64,000 nucleotides of DNA from Pseudorasbora parva (GCF_024679245.1 NC_090173.1:29023160-29087159); one strand, 5' to 3'. Shown: positions 54,137-64,000, counted from the first letter of the stretch. Translations and numbers: made by a program. Notes: generated by a model from the letters alone, not told the origin.

Positions 54137-54482
54137 CAGTGCTGTCACTGGGGCGGTACCATAAGGTACAAAATCGAAAAGGTAATATGTACCTTTAAAG
54201 ATACTAATATATACTTTTAGGGCAGGCATTCTCAACCCTGGTCCTCGAGGCCCACTGTCCTGCTGAGTTTAGCTCTAACCCTAATCAAACACACCTGAAC
54301 AAGCTCTTCAAGATTACTAGAAGGCTACAGGCAGGTGAGTTTGATCAAGGTTGGAGCTGAACTCTGCAGGACAGTGGGCCTCGAGGACCAGGGTTGAGAA
54401 CCCCTGCTTTAGGGGTAAGTTAGGTACAAAGAGGTACTTTTTTCACTTTTGTACCTTAAGGTACCACCCCAGTGAAAGCACT
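54137..54482. repeat. MITE with GGTACCTTAAGGTAC ends, split by a second MITE
   Basis: The left AGTGCTGTCACTGGGG then CGGTACCATAAGGTACAAAA is mirrored at the right by TTTTGTACCTTAAGGTACC, ACCCCAGTGAAAGCACT. A different element sits inside at 54223-54406. The host sequence is the RT region of the gypsy fragment. Confidence 0.75.
54223..54406. mobile_element. 184-bp hAT-type MITE nested in the preceding MITE
   Basis: It begins CAGGCATTCTCAACCCTGG and ends CCAGGGTTGAGAACCCCTG. The arms extend through TCCTCGAGGCCCACTGTCC and its complement. Flanks TTTTAGGG and CTTTAGGG agree at 7 of 8 positions, fitting an 8-bp hAT duplication with one later change. Confidence 0.8.
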
Positions 54483-54760
54483 AAAACTTTTTTTTTTTTC
54501 TGAGAGTGAATGAACCCAACAAAAACAGACCAGTCCGTTATGAGTGATAAAAGCTGTGAGGTCACTACTGTCCTTGTGCAGTGATACTTGGTAGAAAGCA
54601 TTATTTAGGTTTAAGATGAATAGGTAGAACCTTTTTGAGCAGATAGTAGTTCATTCATATTTGTCAATGGGGAAGAGTCCATAATCATGGCATAACAAAA
54701 ATTAGAGACACCCATGCAGAGGCGGCGATGTGTTCTCTCCCCCGAGAGAGACATATTTGC

Positions 54761-56250
54761 CGTAATAGCCAATGAAGCACAGGAGACAGACCGTTGTAGT
54801 GAACTTCATCCATTATTCATCCACTTATTTATTGTTCACTTACATTCTCCACACAACACTTTTTTAAAAAGTAGTAGTGACAACACAAATTTTCTTATGA
54901 ACACAACTAAAATTATGAAGCATCTCTTGTTGTATTTTTTTTTGTAGAAAAGTTACCTCATTGTCTAGCTCAGAGCAAAGTGATTTGAATGCATAATTCA
55001 TGTGTCTTGTTGTGACATGTCTTCCCAACAATACAAACTTGAATGCATTGTAAATTTGAATTACATTTTTGGGTGAACCATGTTGTTTTAGATTACCTGT
55101 CATTTATAGTTATTTAGTTTTTCATTCATAATTTGTGTTTGCATAATTATGATTTACTGTAAACTACAAGGACAAGTAAAGGCTGATTACACTGGAGCTT
55201 ATGATTTCCTGGCTTAGGTTCACTATTTTTCTATTTTTCCATTTTCACTATTTATTGTTTTAGAAATTATGTGTCTTAACTCCACACATTGTGTTATTTA
55301 CTCATTTCTATCTAGACCATTGGGCCATGCTTTCAGTTTCGTAACTGATAGTTCTCAAGTTGTAATATTGGATTTGGACAGTCACAGCATACCCTGATGG
55401 GATCTTATAAAGGCAGCCAGAGGTCATGTACTGAATCTGTTATTGTCTTGGAAAATACTGCAGTGTGCTCTTCCCTCACTAGGCAGTCACAAGGTTATTC
55501 AGGCAGAGGTTTTGTTACCAGGTTTTCTGTGCCAATGTGTAACCATTTTATATGATCTGGTATATATTAAAATACATTTAAGGACGTTTCATTGTATAAA
55601 CCAACCATCTAGTTAACATGGAGCATGGTAACTTAAGTTTGCAAATAGGTATCCAAATTTCAGCTGGAATACAGATAAAGACTGTTGTTGCAGACAGCTA
55701 TCTTATTGTCTGTTTACACAGACTAGCGCAATCTGTTGCAGTACAAACTCAAGACTAAGCTTAGTTAATAAGAAAGAAAGTAATGAAATGGTAAATTATG
55801 GTAATTGTTTCTAATAATACAAGTTTTATTTATAAGAGATACATTTATAAGAGATATTAGAGAAAGCAACCTGAAGTGTTCTGCCAGAAAATGCTACAGA
55901 GATGTAAATTAGAGTTCAAAGCCTCTTGATACAACAGATTTGGCCATTTCAACTATACAAGTCAAACACATTTATTTCAAAAATCATATTTTGCAAGCCC
56001 CCCATTTGTGTGAAATTTTCCTTTCATAACTATTGTTCATATTGTGCAATCCCACCCTCATAATGCCAAGTGGGCTAAACCTAATAACAGTCAGAGTCTA
56101 CATACCATGCTAAATAGCTTTGTTTGTTGTACCAACGAAATTCAGAGGCTGCTTGATCTGTGCTATTTCCAGATATTTGCTTTTCTCAGGCTCTGGAAAA
56201 GCTTCCAAAATGGTCAACCTTAAAGTATTGTACTGAAAATAACATACGAC
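54761..56250. other. Intergenic, no gene recognised
   Basis: May include more of the gypsy fragment next to 54760, but nothing beyond that can be read. AT-rich, no repeats delimited. Confidence 0.4.
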
Positions 56251-56645
56251 TTAAAGGGATCGTTCACCTAAAAATGAAAATTTGATGTTTATCTGCTACC
56301 CTACCCCCAGGGCATCCAAAATGTAGGTGTCTTTGTTTCTTCAATAGAACACAAATGAAGATGTTTAATTCTAAATGTTGCACTGTGCCATTCATATAAT
56401 GCATTAAATTATACTGTTCGGTTTCTCTCACAAAACGATCGCTGACATCAATGTATTATTGTGCCATGAGCCACAGGGTTAAAGTTGTTTGTGCATGTTT
56501 TTTTTTTTTTACTCTCATATAATTACACCCCATTGACATGCATTATATGACTGGCACAGTACAAAGTTTGGAGTTAAAAATCTTAATTTATGATATTTAT
56601 AAATTATTTATATCATTTTCAATTTTGGGTGAACTATCCCTTTAA
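56251..56645. repeat. MITE of the AGGGAT-CACC family
   Basis: TTAAAGGGATCGTTCACC at the left, GGGTGAACTATCCCTTTAA at the right; about 395 bp including the TTAA at each end. The same family as 11316-11699 and 14820-14940. Inner segments (GCCATTCATATAATGCATT and ATGCATTATATGACTGGC) also pair. Confidence 0.75.
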
Positions 56646-56975
56646 TGGGTTACACAAGTTTTTTTATTTCTCCATTCTGTCACCTGATAGAGTTTTGGTT
56701 CCTTGCCACTGTCACCTTTAGCTTGTGGCTTGCTTAGTATGGGGACAATTAAAGCTGCCGTTGGTAACTTCTGTAAAAATGTATTTTTTACATATTTGTT
56801 AAACCTGTCATTATGTCCTGACTCCTGACAGTAGAATATGAGACAGAAAATCTTTTTAAAAAAGCAAGCTTCTCTCAGTGATCCTATTGCAATTTGCAGA
56901 AATACACCGCTCCCAGTAAAAAACAACCATAGCCAGGAGGAGTGTCTTAGCAGTGTTAATCAAGCTCATGTGCGC

Positions 56976-57573
56976 GCTGATCACAACCCCCTCTATTGCA
57001 CAGCGCGTACAGGTGTTCAAAGCTGATCACAACCCCCTCTATTGCACAGCACGTACAGGTGTTCAAAGCTGATCACAACCCTCTCTATTGCACAGCACGT
57101 ACAGGTGTTCAAAGCTGATCACAACCCTCTCTATTGCACAGCGCGTACAGGTGTTCAAAGCTGATCACAACCCCCTCTATTGCACAGCGCGTACAGGTGT
57201 TCAAAGCTGATCACAACCCTCTCTATTGCACAGCACGTACAGGTGTTTAAAGCTGATCACAACCCTCTCTATTGCACAGCACGTACAGGTGTTCAAAGCT
57301 GATCACAACCCTCTCTATTGCACAGCGCGTACAGGTGTTCAAAGCTGATCACAACCCCCTCTATTGCACAGCACGTACAGGTGTTCAAAGCTGATCACAA
57401 CCCTCTCTATTGCACAGCGCGTACAGGTGTTCAAAGCTGATCACAACCCTCTCTATTGCACAGCACGTACAGGTGTTCAAAGCTGATCACAACCCTCTCT
57501 ATTGCACAGCGCGTACAGGTGTTCAAAGCTGATCACAACCCTCTCTATTGCACAGCGCGTACAGGTGTTGAAA
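56976..57573. repeat. Minisatellite, 13 copies of a 46-bp unit
   Basis: The unit starts GCTGATCACAACCC, continues TCTATTGCACAGC, and ends GTACAGGTGTTCAAA. Copies start every 46 bp exactly from 56976 to 57528. They differ mainly at two positions (CCCCCTCT or CCCTCTCT; CAGCGCGT or CAGCACGT), which occur in all four combinations. The last copy diverges at its end (GTTGAAATG). Array units are contiguous with no spacers, so it is not CRISPR. An open frame runs through three units but has no other coding sign. Confidence 0.95.
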
Positions 57574-57581
57574 TGCAAGAG

Positions 57582-59060
57582 TTAAGCCCAATTTATACTT
57601 CTGCGTCGAGTGTACGGCATAGCTACGTCTTTGTGTATCGCACGTACCCTATGACGTACCCTGAAGCGCACCTCTCCAAAAATGTAACAACGCATCAATT
57701 CTCTACGGACCGCAAGCGCCGTGATTGGTCTGCCAGAACAACTCTCTCAGGTCTATAAATAAATAAATCTGAGATAGGAGTGCAGGTCCAGAAATGATGG
57801 TTTCATCCTATATCTGCTATATAACAATATTTTGTAGTGCAGAGATTCTGTTAGTGAAGAAATACATTCGATCCGCTGTGTGTAGTTTATTTATTTTCTT
57901 ATTAAAACCAAGTATGTTAATCAGTGATTGTATATCTAGAACAGGGACACATTTTATGATTTCATGAATAGTCTCCACAACAGCACCGAAGCGCTAGTCA
58001 GTGCATGAGCCACCTGAAAACAGCGGCCACGAGCACTCTGCATGATTTCACAAACGCTTTCAGTGCTAAATCGCCTCTTATGTTACGCTACTAATCAACT
58101 AGAGATGCTAAATTTGTATTACATACAACAACACAAGGTACAAGAAAAGCAGCTATCTGCCGCCATTGCTGCTGATATTTCGGGTGCGTCTCAAAAGCAT
58201 GCAATGACACAAGCTGTCTCATTTCAGAAGGCTGCGTCCTCCGGAGGTCGCATTTGAAGGGTGCATAGTCATAAGACCGTCTCATTTCAAAAAAATGAGA
58301 AGGACACTCCAAATGCGGCCTTCGAATGCATCCTTCTTTCACAGGATTTCGGAGTGTGCATGAGGTGTAGCCTTCACGGCTGGAGATAACCCATCATTCT
58401 TTGCGTCGCCGTTAACAACCTTCATATATATTTTTTTATATTATATGAAAAAACTGCACTGCTGCCAGATATACATGCGAGCGTAGGTGTGGTGTTTAAA
58501 ATGTAAGTTCAAGCTTGTTTTCATTTTTAAGCTCTATTACCTCAAACAGATAGTTGTAGTTAACAGGATTACAACGCTTTAGTGCTTTTTAAACGTTTAG
58601 AACAGTACATTGCTGTCAAGACAAGAAACATTTCATAGTAATTTTCAAGTTATAAATAATTTTCATTCATATTTGGCGTGAGAGCGCAACGAGGCTGAAT
58701 GTGTTGGCATAGCAACGTGATACTTCCTGCCTGTGTGTCCTACAAAGGACGTCTCGTTTAATTCTGATTGCGGACACTTTGTATACTGCATCCTACACAG
58801 GACGTGTCCTCCGGAGGATGCAGCCTTCGAAATTTAACGAAATGAGACACAGCTACAGTGTAAACAAGTCACTTCTTCTGTGTTACCTTGAGACTGGGGG
58901 TTACCATCAACATGCCTGTGGACACTGCCCACTAGCGGTCTGTATGTGTAATTGCATACTGATGCAGAAAAAACGCGGAAGTATAAATGAAAACCAACGC
59001 GTAACTTCCGATGCAGAGGATACAGCGTAGGTCCAACGCAGAAGTATAAATCAGCCTTTA
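57582..59060. repeat. 1.47 kb Harbinger-type MITE with TTA duplication
   Basis: The element is 57585-59057: AGCCCAATTTATACTTCTGCG at the left, CGCAGAAGTATAAATCAGCCT at the right, TTA on each side (57582-57584 and 59058-59060). Sub-terminal sequence has GTACG/CGTAC and ACGTAC motifs. It carries a second element inside (58211-58854). No transposase frame was found. Confidence 0.75.
58211..58854. repeat. MITE nested in the 57585-59057 element
   Basis: The left AAGCTGTCTCATTTCAGAAG, GCTGCGTCCTCCGGAGG is mirrored at the right by CCTCCGGAGGATGCAGCC, then AACGAAATGAGACACAGCT. The exact ends are uncertain because a further rearranged copy of the same arm follows the left end (GACCGTCTCATTTC near 58278). 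Confidence 0.6.
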
Positions 59061-59441
59061 GGCCGGCGACACACTGCAAGTCATCTCTGCTGCTAGGCAT
59101 GTCCATTTTTTTTTGTCTCCCATGTTAACATGTTAGAGCTTGCACAGACTTGAGCCACGCCGAAAACATGTGCATGCTAGAAAAAGAAACTGCCTATTTT
59201 CTACGTAACACGCAAGCGTGTTGGAAGCACACTTTAAAAAAAAACAATAAAAAAACAAAACATCAAAATAGATGACATTTTGATGTTTGAAATTCTTTAA
59301 GGCCGGAGACACACTGTGAGAGTGGTGTTTCTGTTGCGTGTCAGCCGTGGGGCGCCTGCGTGGCTTTTTTCTATGCCTTTGCACACCAGCAGCGTGTCTG
59401 ACGCGGGGAGGTTTATACGTCATATTAAACATAAATATATA
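59061..59441. repeat. Two partial copies of the GACACACTG repeat family
   Basis: At 59061-59230 an inverted partial copy is found: its complement matches the right half of the element at 4201-4814 (AACACGCTTGCGTGT, AAAATAGGC). At 59282 a direct copy starts GGCCGGAGACACACTG and runs to 59441, where a Tc1 element has inserted. The copy resumes at 62502. Confidence 0.6.
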
Positions 59442-59757
59442 CAGGTCCTTCTCAAAAAATTTGCATATTGTGATAAAAGTTCATTATTTTCCATAATGTA
59501 ATGATACAAATGTAACTTTTAGATTCATTGCACACCAACTGAAATATTTCAGGTCTTTTATTGTTTTAATGCTGATGATTTTGGCATACAGCTCATGAAA
59601 ACCCAAAAATCTCAAAAAATTTGCATATCATGAAAAGGTTCTCTAAATGAGCTATTAACCTAATCATCTGAATCAACTAATTAACTCTAAACTCCTGCAA
59701 AAGATTCCTGAGGCTTTAAAAACCTCTCAGCCTGGTTCATTACTCAAAACCGCAATC

Positions 59758-60652
59758 ATGGGTAAGACTGTCCACCAGACTGGACTGCTGTCCAGAAGGC
59801 CATCATTGACACCCTCAAGCGAGAGGGTAAGACATAGAAAGAAATTTCTGAACGAATAGGCTGTTCCCAGAGTGCTGTATCAAGACATGTGGAGAAGGAC
59901 CAATTCCAGACCTTGGGGGACCTGTGGAAGCACTGGACTGAGTCTGGAGTAGAAACATCCAGAGCCACCGTGCACAGGCGTGTGCAGGAAATGCGCTACA
60001 GGTGCCGCATTCCCCAGGTCAAGCCACTTTTGGGCTACAGAGAAGCAGCACTGGACTGTTGCTCAGTGGTCCAAAATACTTTTTTCGGATGAAAGCAAAC
60101 TTTGCATGTCATTCGGAAATCAAGGTGCCAGAGTCTGGAGGAAGACTGGGGAGAAGAATATGCCAAAATGCCTGAAGTCCAGTGTCAAGTACCCACAGTC
60201 AGTGATGGTCTGGGGTGCCATGTCAGCTGCTGGTGTTGGTCCACTGTGTTTTATCAAGGGCAGGGTCAATGCAGCTAGCTATCAGGAGATTTTGGAGCAC
60301 TTCATGCTTCTATCTGCAGAAAAGCTTTATGGAGATGAAGATTTGGTTTTTCAGCACGACCTGGCACCTGCTCAGAGTGCCAAAACCACTGGTAAATGGT
60401 TTACTGACCATGGTATTACTGTGCTCAATTGGCCTGCCAACTCTCCTGACCTGAACCCCATAGGGAATCTGTGGGATATTGTGAAGAGAAAGTTGAGAGA
60501 CGCAAGACCCAACACTCTGGATGAGCTTAAGGCCGCATATCGAAGCATCCTGGGCCTCCAGAACACCTCAGCAGTGCCACAGGCTGATCGCCTCCATGCC
60601 ACGCCGCATTGAAGCAGTCATTTCTGCAAAAGGATTCCCGACCAAGTATTGA
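59758..60652 (+). pseudogene. Broken Tc1 transposase
   Basis: The start ATG is at 59758. The frame soon shifts (after about 8 codons), but the other frame continues AIIDTLKRE then a stop, ISERIGCSQSAVSRHVEKD. Relative to related Tc1 transposases, a block between the two DNA-binding motifs and another after QVKPLL are missing. The catalytic part is open at 59980-60612: LFSDESKLCMSFGNQGARVW (first Asp), QHDLAPAQSAKTT (second Asp), and NSPDLNPIGNLWD, where the catalytic Glu is replaced by Gly. It then shifts frame again before the C-terminal AVISAKGFPTKY. The insert at 60702 lies after the stop, so it did not cause the inactivation. Confidence 0.85.
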
Positions 60653-60697
60653 GTGCATAACTGAACATTATTATTTGAAGGTTGAAATTTTTGTGTA

Positions 60698-62285
60698 TTA
60701 AAGGGATCCCCTGGTGTTGAGACTTGTATGGCTTAATATAACATAAATGATGTCTCTTACTGAATTATGTAGTAGAAAACCCATGAAAGATCTACGTTAT
60801 TTAAAAAATCGATTTTATATTTGGACCATGGGCGGCGCCATTTTGTTTGCGTTCTAGGTTGATGACGTAGAGTGGTTGCACTCCTCAATCAGCTGGCATT
60901 ACCCGTAGCTATTTTTACCACAACGCAACTCGAAAATTGTTTCAGAGTTAAACAAAAACCAATGAATTGCTTTGTAATTGTACTTAAAACACACTCAAAC
61001 ATACGTGCACACAAACTCACCTACACAAGTCACAAACAGATCGGCGGCCGGGCACACACACCTGACAGACTGCGTTGTCTCAATCGAGATGTTGGGCTGC
61101 TCAGTCTCCACGACAGGGGCTGAATCCGAAATCGACCCCCTATACCCTGAAATAGGGCATTATTTGAAGGGACGGCCATTTGTAGTGTTGTCCGACATCA
61201 TTGTGGACATGTTCGAGTGCAGTCATTCAGTCGTTGCACCGCAATAACGAGTGTACAGATGATTTACAACAGCTGTCCGACTTAACGCACCCAAACATAC
61301 ATGTGCACACAAACTCTCTCTCTCACACAGACTCACACACACCCCAACAGATCGGCGCGAACACACACACACGTGCGCGCATACATAACCCTCAATCACT
61401 ATTCCCTGTGTTGATATCATAGATAGACTGTTGATATGCAGGAGATTAACTGTAATGCCTAATGTATCCAGCAGAGGGAAATATCTAGGTAGGATGATGG
61501 GATAAGGTAACGTGAGGAAGAGAGGCAGGATGTTTTGGTGATGATGCATGGGATTGGTTTGTGCATTAAAGTTTGAGCACAAGCTCAGTGAATTAACCTC
61601 AATCTTTAAACTTTCACTTTTAAGACACAAATTACTTTCGCTACTTTTGTTCACTAATACAACTTGAAGGAGTTAATGAAGACGAGTGCGTGAAGTCGGA
61701 CAGCTGTTTGTAAATCGGCTGTACACTCGTTATTGCGGTGCAACGTGAGACTGAATGACTGCACTCGAACATGTCCACAATGATGTCGGACAACACTACA
61801 AATGGCCGTCCCTTCAAATAATGCCCTATTTCAGGGTATAGGGGGTCGATTTCGCATTCAGCCCCTGTCGTGGAGACTGAGCAGCCCAACATCTCGATTG
61901 AGACAGCGCAGTCTCTCAAGTGTGTGTGCCCGGCCGCCGATCTGTTTGTGACTTGTGTAGGTGAGTTTGTGTGCACATGTATGTTTGAGTGTGTTTCAAG
62001 TACAATTACAAAGCAATTCATTGGTTTTGTTTAACTCTGAAACAATTTTCGAGTTGCGTTGTGGTAAAAAATAGCTACGGGTAACGCCAGCTGATTGAGG
62101 AGTGCAACCATACTACGTCATCAACCTAGAACGCAAACAAAATGGCGCCGCCCATGGTCCAAATATAAAATCGATTTTTTAAATAACGTAGATCTTTCAT
62201 GGGTTTTCTACTACATAATTCAGTAAGAGATATCATTTATGTTATATTAAGCCATACAAGTCTCAACACCAGGGGATCCCTTTAA
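60698..62285. mobile_element. 1.58 kb foldback element inside the Tc1 element
   Basis: The element is 60702-62281, flanked by TTAA. Ends are AGGGATCCCCTGGTGTTGAG and its complement. The arms are about 590 bp each (60702 to about 61290; about 61690 to 62281) and pair with few mismatches. They include TTTTACCACAACGCAACTCG, a CCATGGGCGGCGCCATTTTG motif, and a short frame encoding GHYLKGRPFVVLSDIIVDMF in both arms. The roughly 400-bp centre is unique apart from CACACA tracts. TTAA would suggest piggyBac-type insertion, but because the ends are palindromic a TA duplication cannot be ruled out. No transposase is present. Confidence 0.8.
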
Positions 62286-62501
62286 AAACACTTTTCTTTT
62301 ATTGGTCGGATGAAATATGCTAATCTTTTTAGTTTTTCATGAGCTGTATGCCAAAATCATCAGTATTAAAACAATAAAAGACTTGAAATATTTCAGTTGG
62401 TGTGTAATTAATCTAAAATATATGAAATTTAAATATTTATCATTACATTATGGAAAAAAATTAACTTTTATCACATGCTAATTTTTTTAGAAGGACCTGT
62501 A

Positions 62502-62610
62502 GCCTATTAATACAAGACAACGTCGGCATTCGGCAGTAGCTATTGACCTTAACATACATAGATAAAATGTCATGCAAAAGCTGTGCAAAAGCAACTATTG
62601 AAACCTATAA
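62502..62610. repeat. Right part of the GACACACTG repeat split by Tc1
   Basis: GCCTATTAATACAAGACAAC, GTCGGCATTCGGCAGTAGC, TATTGACC matches 4357-4400 of the first copy (GCCTATTGATACC, GTCGGCAGTAGCCTATTGACC). It confirms that 59441 and 62502 were adjacent before Tc1 inserted. Confidence 0.65.
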
Positions 62611-63058
62611 CTCACTGGCTTATCGTGTTGCTGAAATAATGTACAAGCAAACCTTATTTAGCGTTACATATTGATAGAATAATTACTTGCATACTGCACT
62701 GTAACTTTAGTTACCATTATTATCTTCCTAGCTATTTATTACTTATAGAAATAGTGCAACATCATATAGTTACATTACATGTATTGCAAAATACGTAATG
62801 TTTTAAGGACCACGTTTTTAGTGAAAGTATGGGCAGGCCGTATAGCCAATGTATATAATATTGTTGATGTTTTGTTCGTACCAGTGAATATGCCATAACT
62901 GTTTATCTGCCGTCATCGAAACAAAAAGTGGAAACAAACTTTTCTGCTTTATTTTCCTTTTATCAGAAAAGCTGCTTTGAAACACTCTTGTAAAAAGCGC
63001 TATACAAATAGGTGACTTGACTTGTTCACTGTCTATGTAGGTCTAACTATGTTGATAA
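62611..63058. other. Intergenic, no feature recognised
   Basis: No open frame or repeat that could be delimited. It ends with a GTAAAAAGCGCTATACAAAT phrase (about 62991) typical of the 3' part of fish retroposons. Confidence 0.35.
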
Positions 63059-63480
63059 TAATAATAATAATAATTAATAATTAATTACATTTATATAGCG
63101 CTTTTCTAGGCACTCAAATTGCTTCACATAGAAGGGGGTCTTCTCAACCACCACCAATGTGCAGCATCCACCTGGATGATGTGACAGCAGCCATATTGCA
63201 GCAGCCATATGGAGAGGAGACCGAACGATTAAGCCAATCATTATATGGGGATTATTAGGAGGCCATGATGGATAGGGGCAAGTGGGCAAATGTGGCCAGG
63301 AGGTCCTTCGATAAAGAGTAGGGGTGTAAACCCGGCACACTTGCCACATTTGCCCACTTGCCCCTATCTGGGATTTTTAACGACCATAGAGAGTCGGGAC
63401 CTTGGTTTAACGTCTCATCCAAAAGATGGTTGGTCACTCTTTGTCAACCAAAATTCAGAAACCTCCCAATGTAAATAAAA
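63059..63480 (-). mobile_element. 3' end of a non-LTR retroposon
   Basis: A (TAA)n/(ATTAAT)n tail at 63059-63088 next to TTTATATAGCGCTTTTCTAGG puts the 3' end of a minus-strand retroposon here. The body (ACCACCACCAATGTGCAGCATCC, GGGATTATTAGGAGGCCATGA, GGGATTTTTAACGACCA, AACGTCTCATCCAAAAGATGG) is a widespread vertebrate-fish retroposon 3' sequence as far as I recall. A 98-bp part (63271-63368) appears inverted. No coding part is left. Confidence 0.5.
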
Positions 63481-64000
63481 TAAAAAAATAAAAAATCAGA
63501 AGACAAAAACATACTGGTGCCTAAATAGTATATGCCATGCCTGAGTAATCCACAATTATGTAGCCAAATTACAGTAATTAAAGAAAGGGTTAATATATAA
63601 ACAAAATATTTTAATTTTTTTACACACAGATTGGTTGGTATATTAGTAAAATCTGTTGATTATAAAACCCTTGTTGCATTACAGGTTAATGGTGAAAGTT
63701 TGCATGACTTACCCAAAAAGTAAAGATACCTTGGATTCAGGTTCTTAAGCTTTTCTTTTACAATATTCATGATGAAGGCTCAATTCCAGAGATTTGGGGA
63801 TCTCAACATGGTTCCATGAATAAATTGATTAAATGTACACATTTTCATAAAAAATAAAATAAAAACAAATGTGGGTCACTTTGCATAGAGCTGAAACGTG
63901 TCTGAAGAACAAATAATATAACTAGAAACACATCTTGTTGTTTCCCTGTATCAAAACAATTGCACAGAACATACCTGAGAGCTATTTTTAAGGCATTTGA
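63481..64000. other. Right edge of window, no supported gene
   Basis: On the minus strand a donor-like G|GTAAGT lies at about 63714 after a short frame starting ATG at 63772, and another GTATGT donor-like site lies near 63974. Neither is tied to a protein family. It may be the start of a gene beyond the window, or chance. Confidence 0.25.

Larger units (their letters stand above)
52131..54760 (-). mobile_element. Decayed Ty3/gypsy pol fragment (RT then integrase), interrupted by MITEs
   Basis: On the minus strand, 54760-54485 encodes RT pieces (FYLFILNLNNAFYQVSLHK and SSDLTAFITHNGL). About 54130-53990 continues the RT (FKMMTFILVWLDRG). About 52560-52150 is integrase (VPLPDRPWQKVAVYIV; HHHSSLYYPAANGVVERFN; PFQLFYGRQ). 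The order RT before integrase is the ordinary gypsy one. There are several stops and frameshifts and no LTRs. A TTA-flanked MITE (52566-53418) and a two-layer MITE (54137-54482) split it. Only family-level assignment is possible. Confidence 0.75.
59442..62499 (+). mobile_element. Tc1-like transposon split by a foldback element
   Basis: It is flanked by TA (59440-59441 and 62500-62501). It starts CAGGTCCTTCTCAAAAAATT and ends in the complement (AATTTTTTTAGAAGGACCTG). Inverted repeats are about 165-200 bp, with a second CTCAAAAAATTTGCATAT site at 59612 near the inner end of the left repeat (IR/DR layout). Without the 1.58 kb insert at 60702-62281 it would be about 1.47 kb, close to the usual 1.6 kb. 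It carries a broken transposase. Confidence 0.9.

Noticed and set aside
56976..57573. CRISPR-like periodic repeat
   Set aside because: The units are contiguous and 46 bp long with no unique spacers, and the setting is vertebrate. It is a minisatellite.
57456..57758. 100-aa frame through the minisatellite
   Set aside because: Open only because the 46-bp unit happens to lack stops in the phases it passes; it ends in a MITE.
60978..62021. Protein-coding gene in the arms of the foldback element
   Set aside because: The same short frame occurs in both arms because they are inverted copies. No domain recognised and the flanking codons differ, so it is treated as non-coding.
63714..63772. Possible minus-strand first coding exon (ATG at 63772 to a GTAAGT donor)
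   Set aside because: Nineteen codons with no family match and no second exon; kept only as a remark on the right edge.

Overview
The window looks like nuclear DNA of a teleost fish, most likely a cyprinid. It carries four vertebrate multi-exon genes with GT-AG introns. The intergenic and intronic DNA is AT-rich and packed with DNA transposons of fish type (Tc1/mariner, hAT, Harbinger-like and foldback MITEs), fewer retroelements, and long (AT)n, (CT)n, (GA)n and (GT)n runs. The species cannot be fixed from the sequence alone. No prokaryotic operons, CRISPR arrays, rRNA or tRNA genes were seen.

The genes, rebuilt exon by exon with matching splice phases, are arhgdig (Rho GDP-dissociation inhibitor gamma, + strand, 11741-29779, 5 coding exons, 200 aa), eci1 (mitochondrial enoyl-CoA delta isomerase 1, + strand, 32035-34087, 7 exons, 302 aa), a secreted DNase I (- strand, 35948-38106, 8 exons, 278 aa) and naa60 (Golgi N-alpha-acetyltransferase 60, + strand, 41537-45657, 5 coding exons, 242 aa). 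arhgdig and eci1 are in tandem, eci1 and the DNase converge, and the DNase and naa60 diverge. The four do not form one pathway. They are a conserved neighbourhood: their human orthologues all lie on 16p13.3. The last intron of naa60 has near-consensus AT-AC (U12-type) splice signals.

Layout. 1-11.3 kb: intergenic, with MITEs and a 2.0 kb hAT element (8-bp target duplication) carrying a BED-finger/transposase relic, an L2-like LINE tail and a third repeat. 11.3-29.8 kb: arhgdig. A 384-bp hairpin ends just before its first coding exon. Its 10.8-kb intron 2 holds a nearly intact Tc1 element, a broken Ty3/gypsy-like element with integrase upstream of reverse transcriptase (Gmr1-like order) and a decayed second Tc1 element. 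30-46.5 kb: eci1, DNase and naa60. 47-64 kb: no protein-coding gene recognised. This part is a pile of nested elements: a conventional-order gypsy fragment broken by MITEs, a 13-copy 46-bp minisatellite, a TTA-flanked 1.5 kb MITE with another inside it, and a Tc1 element split by a 1.58 kb foldback element.

The points most worth checking are the U12 intron, the Gmr1-like pol order, the Tc1/foldback nest, the hairpin beside the arhgdig splice acceptor, and a probable template-switch micro-inversion near 63.3 kb. I found no convincing new cellular system. All family assignments rest on reading motifs by eye; no database search was possible.
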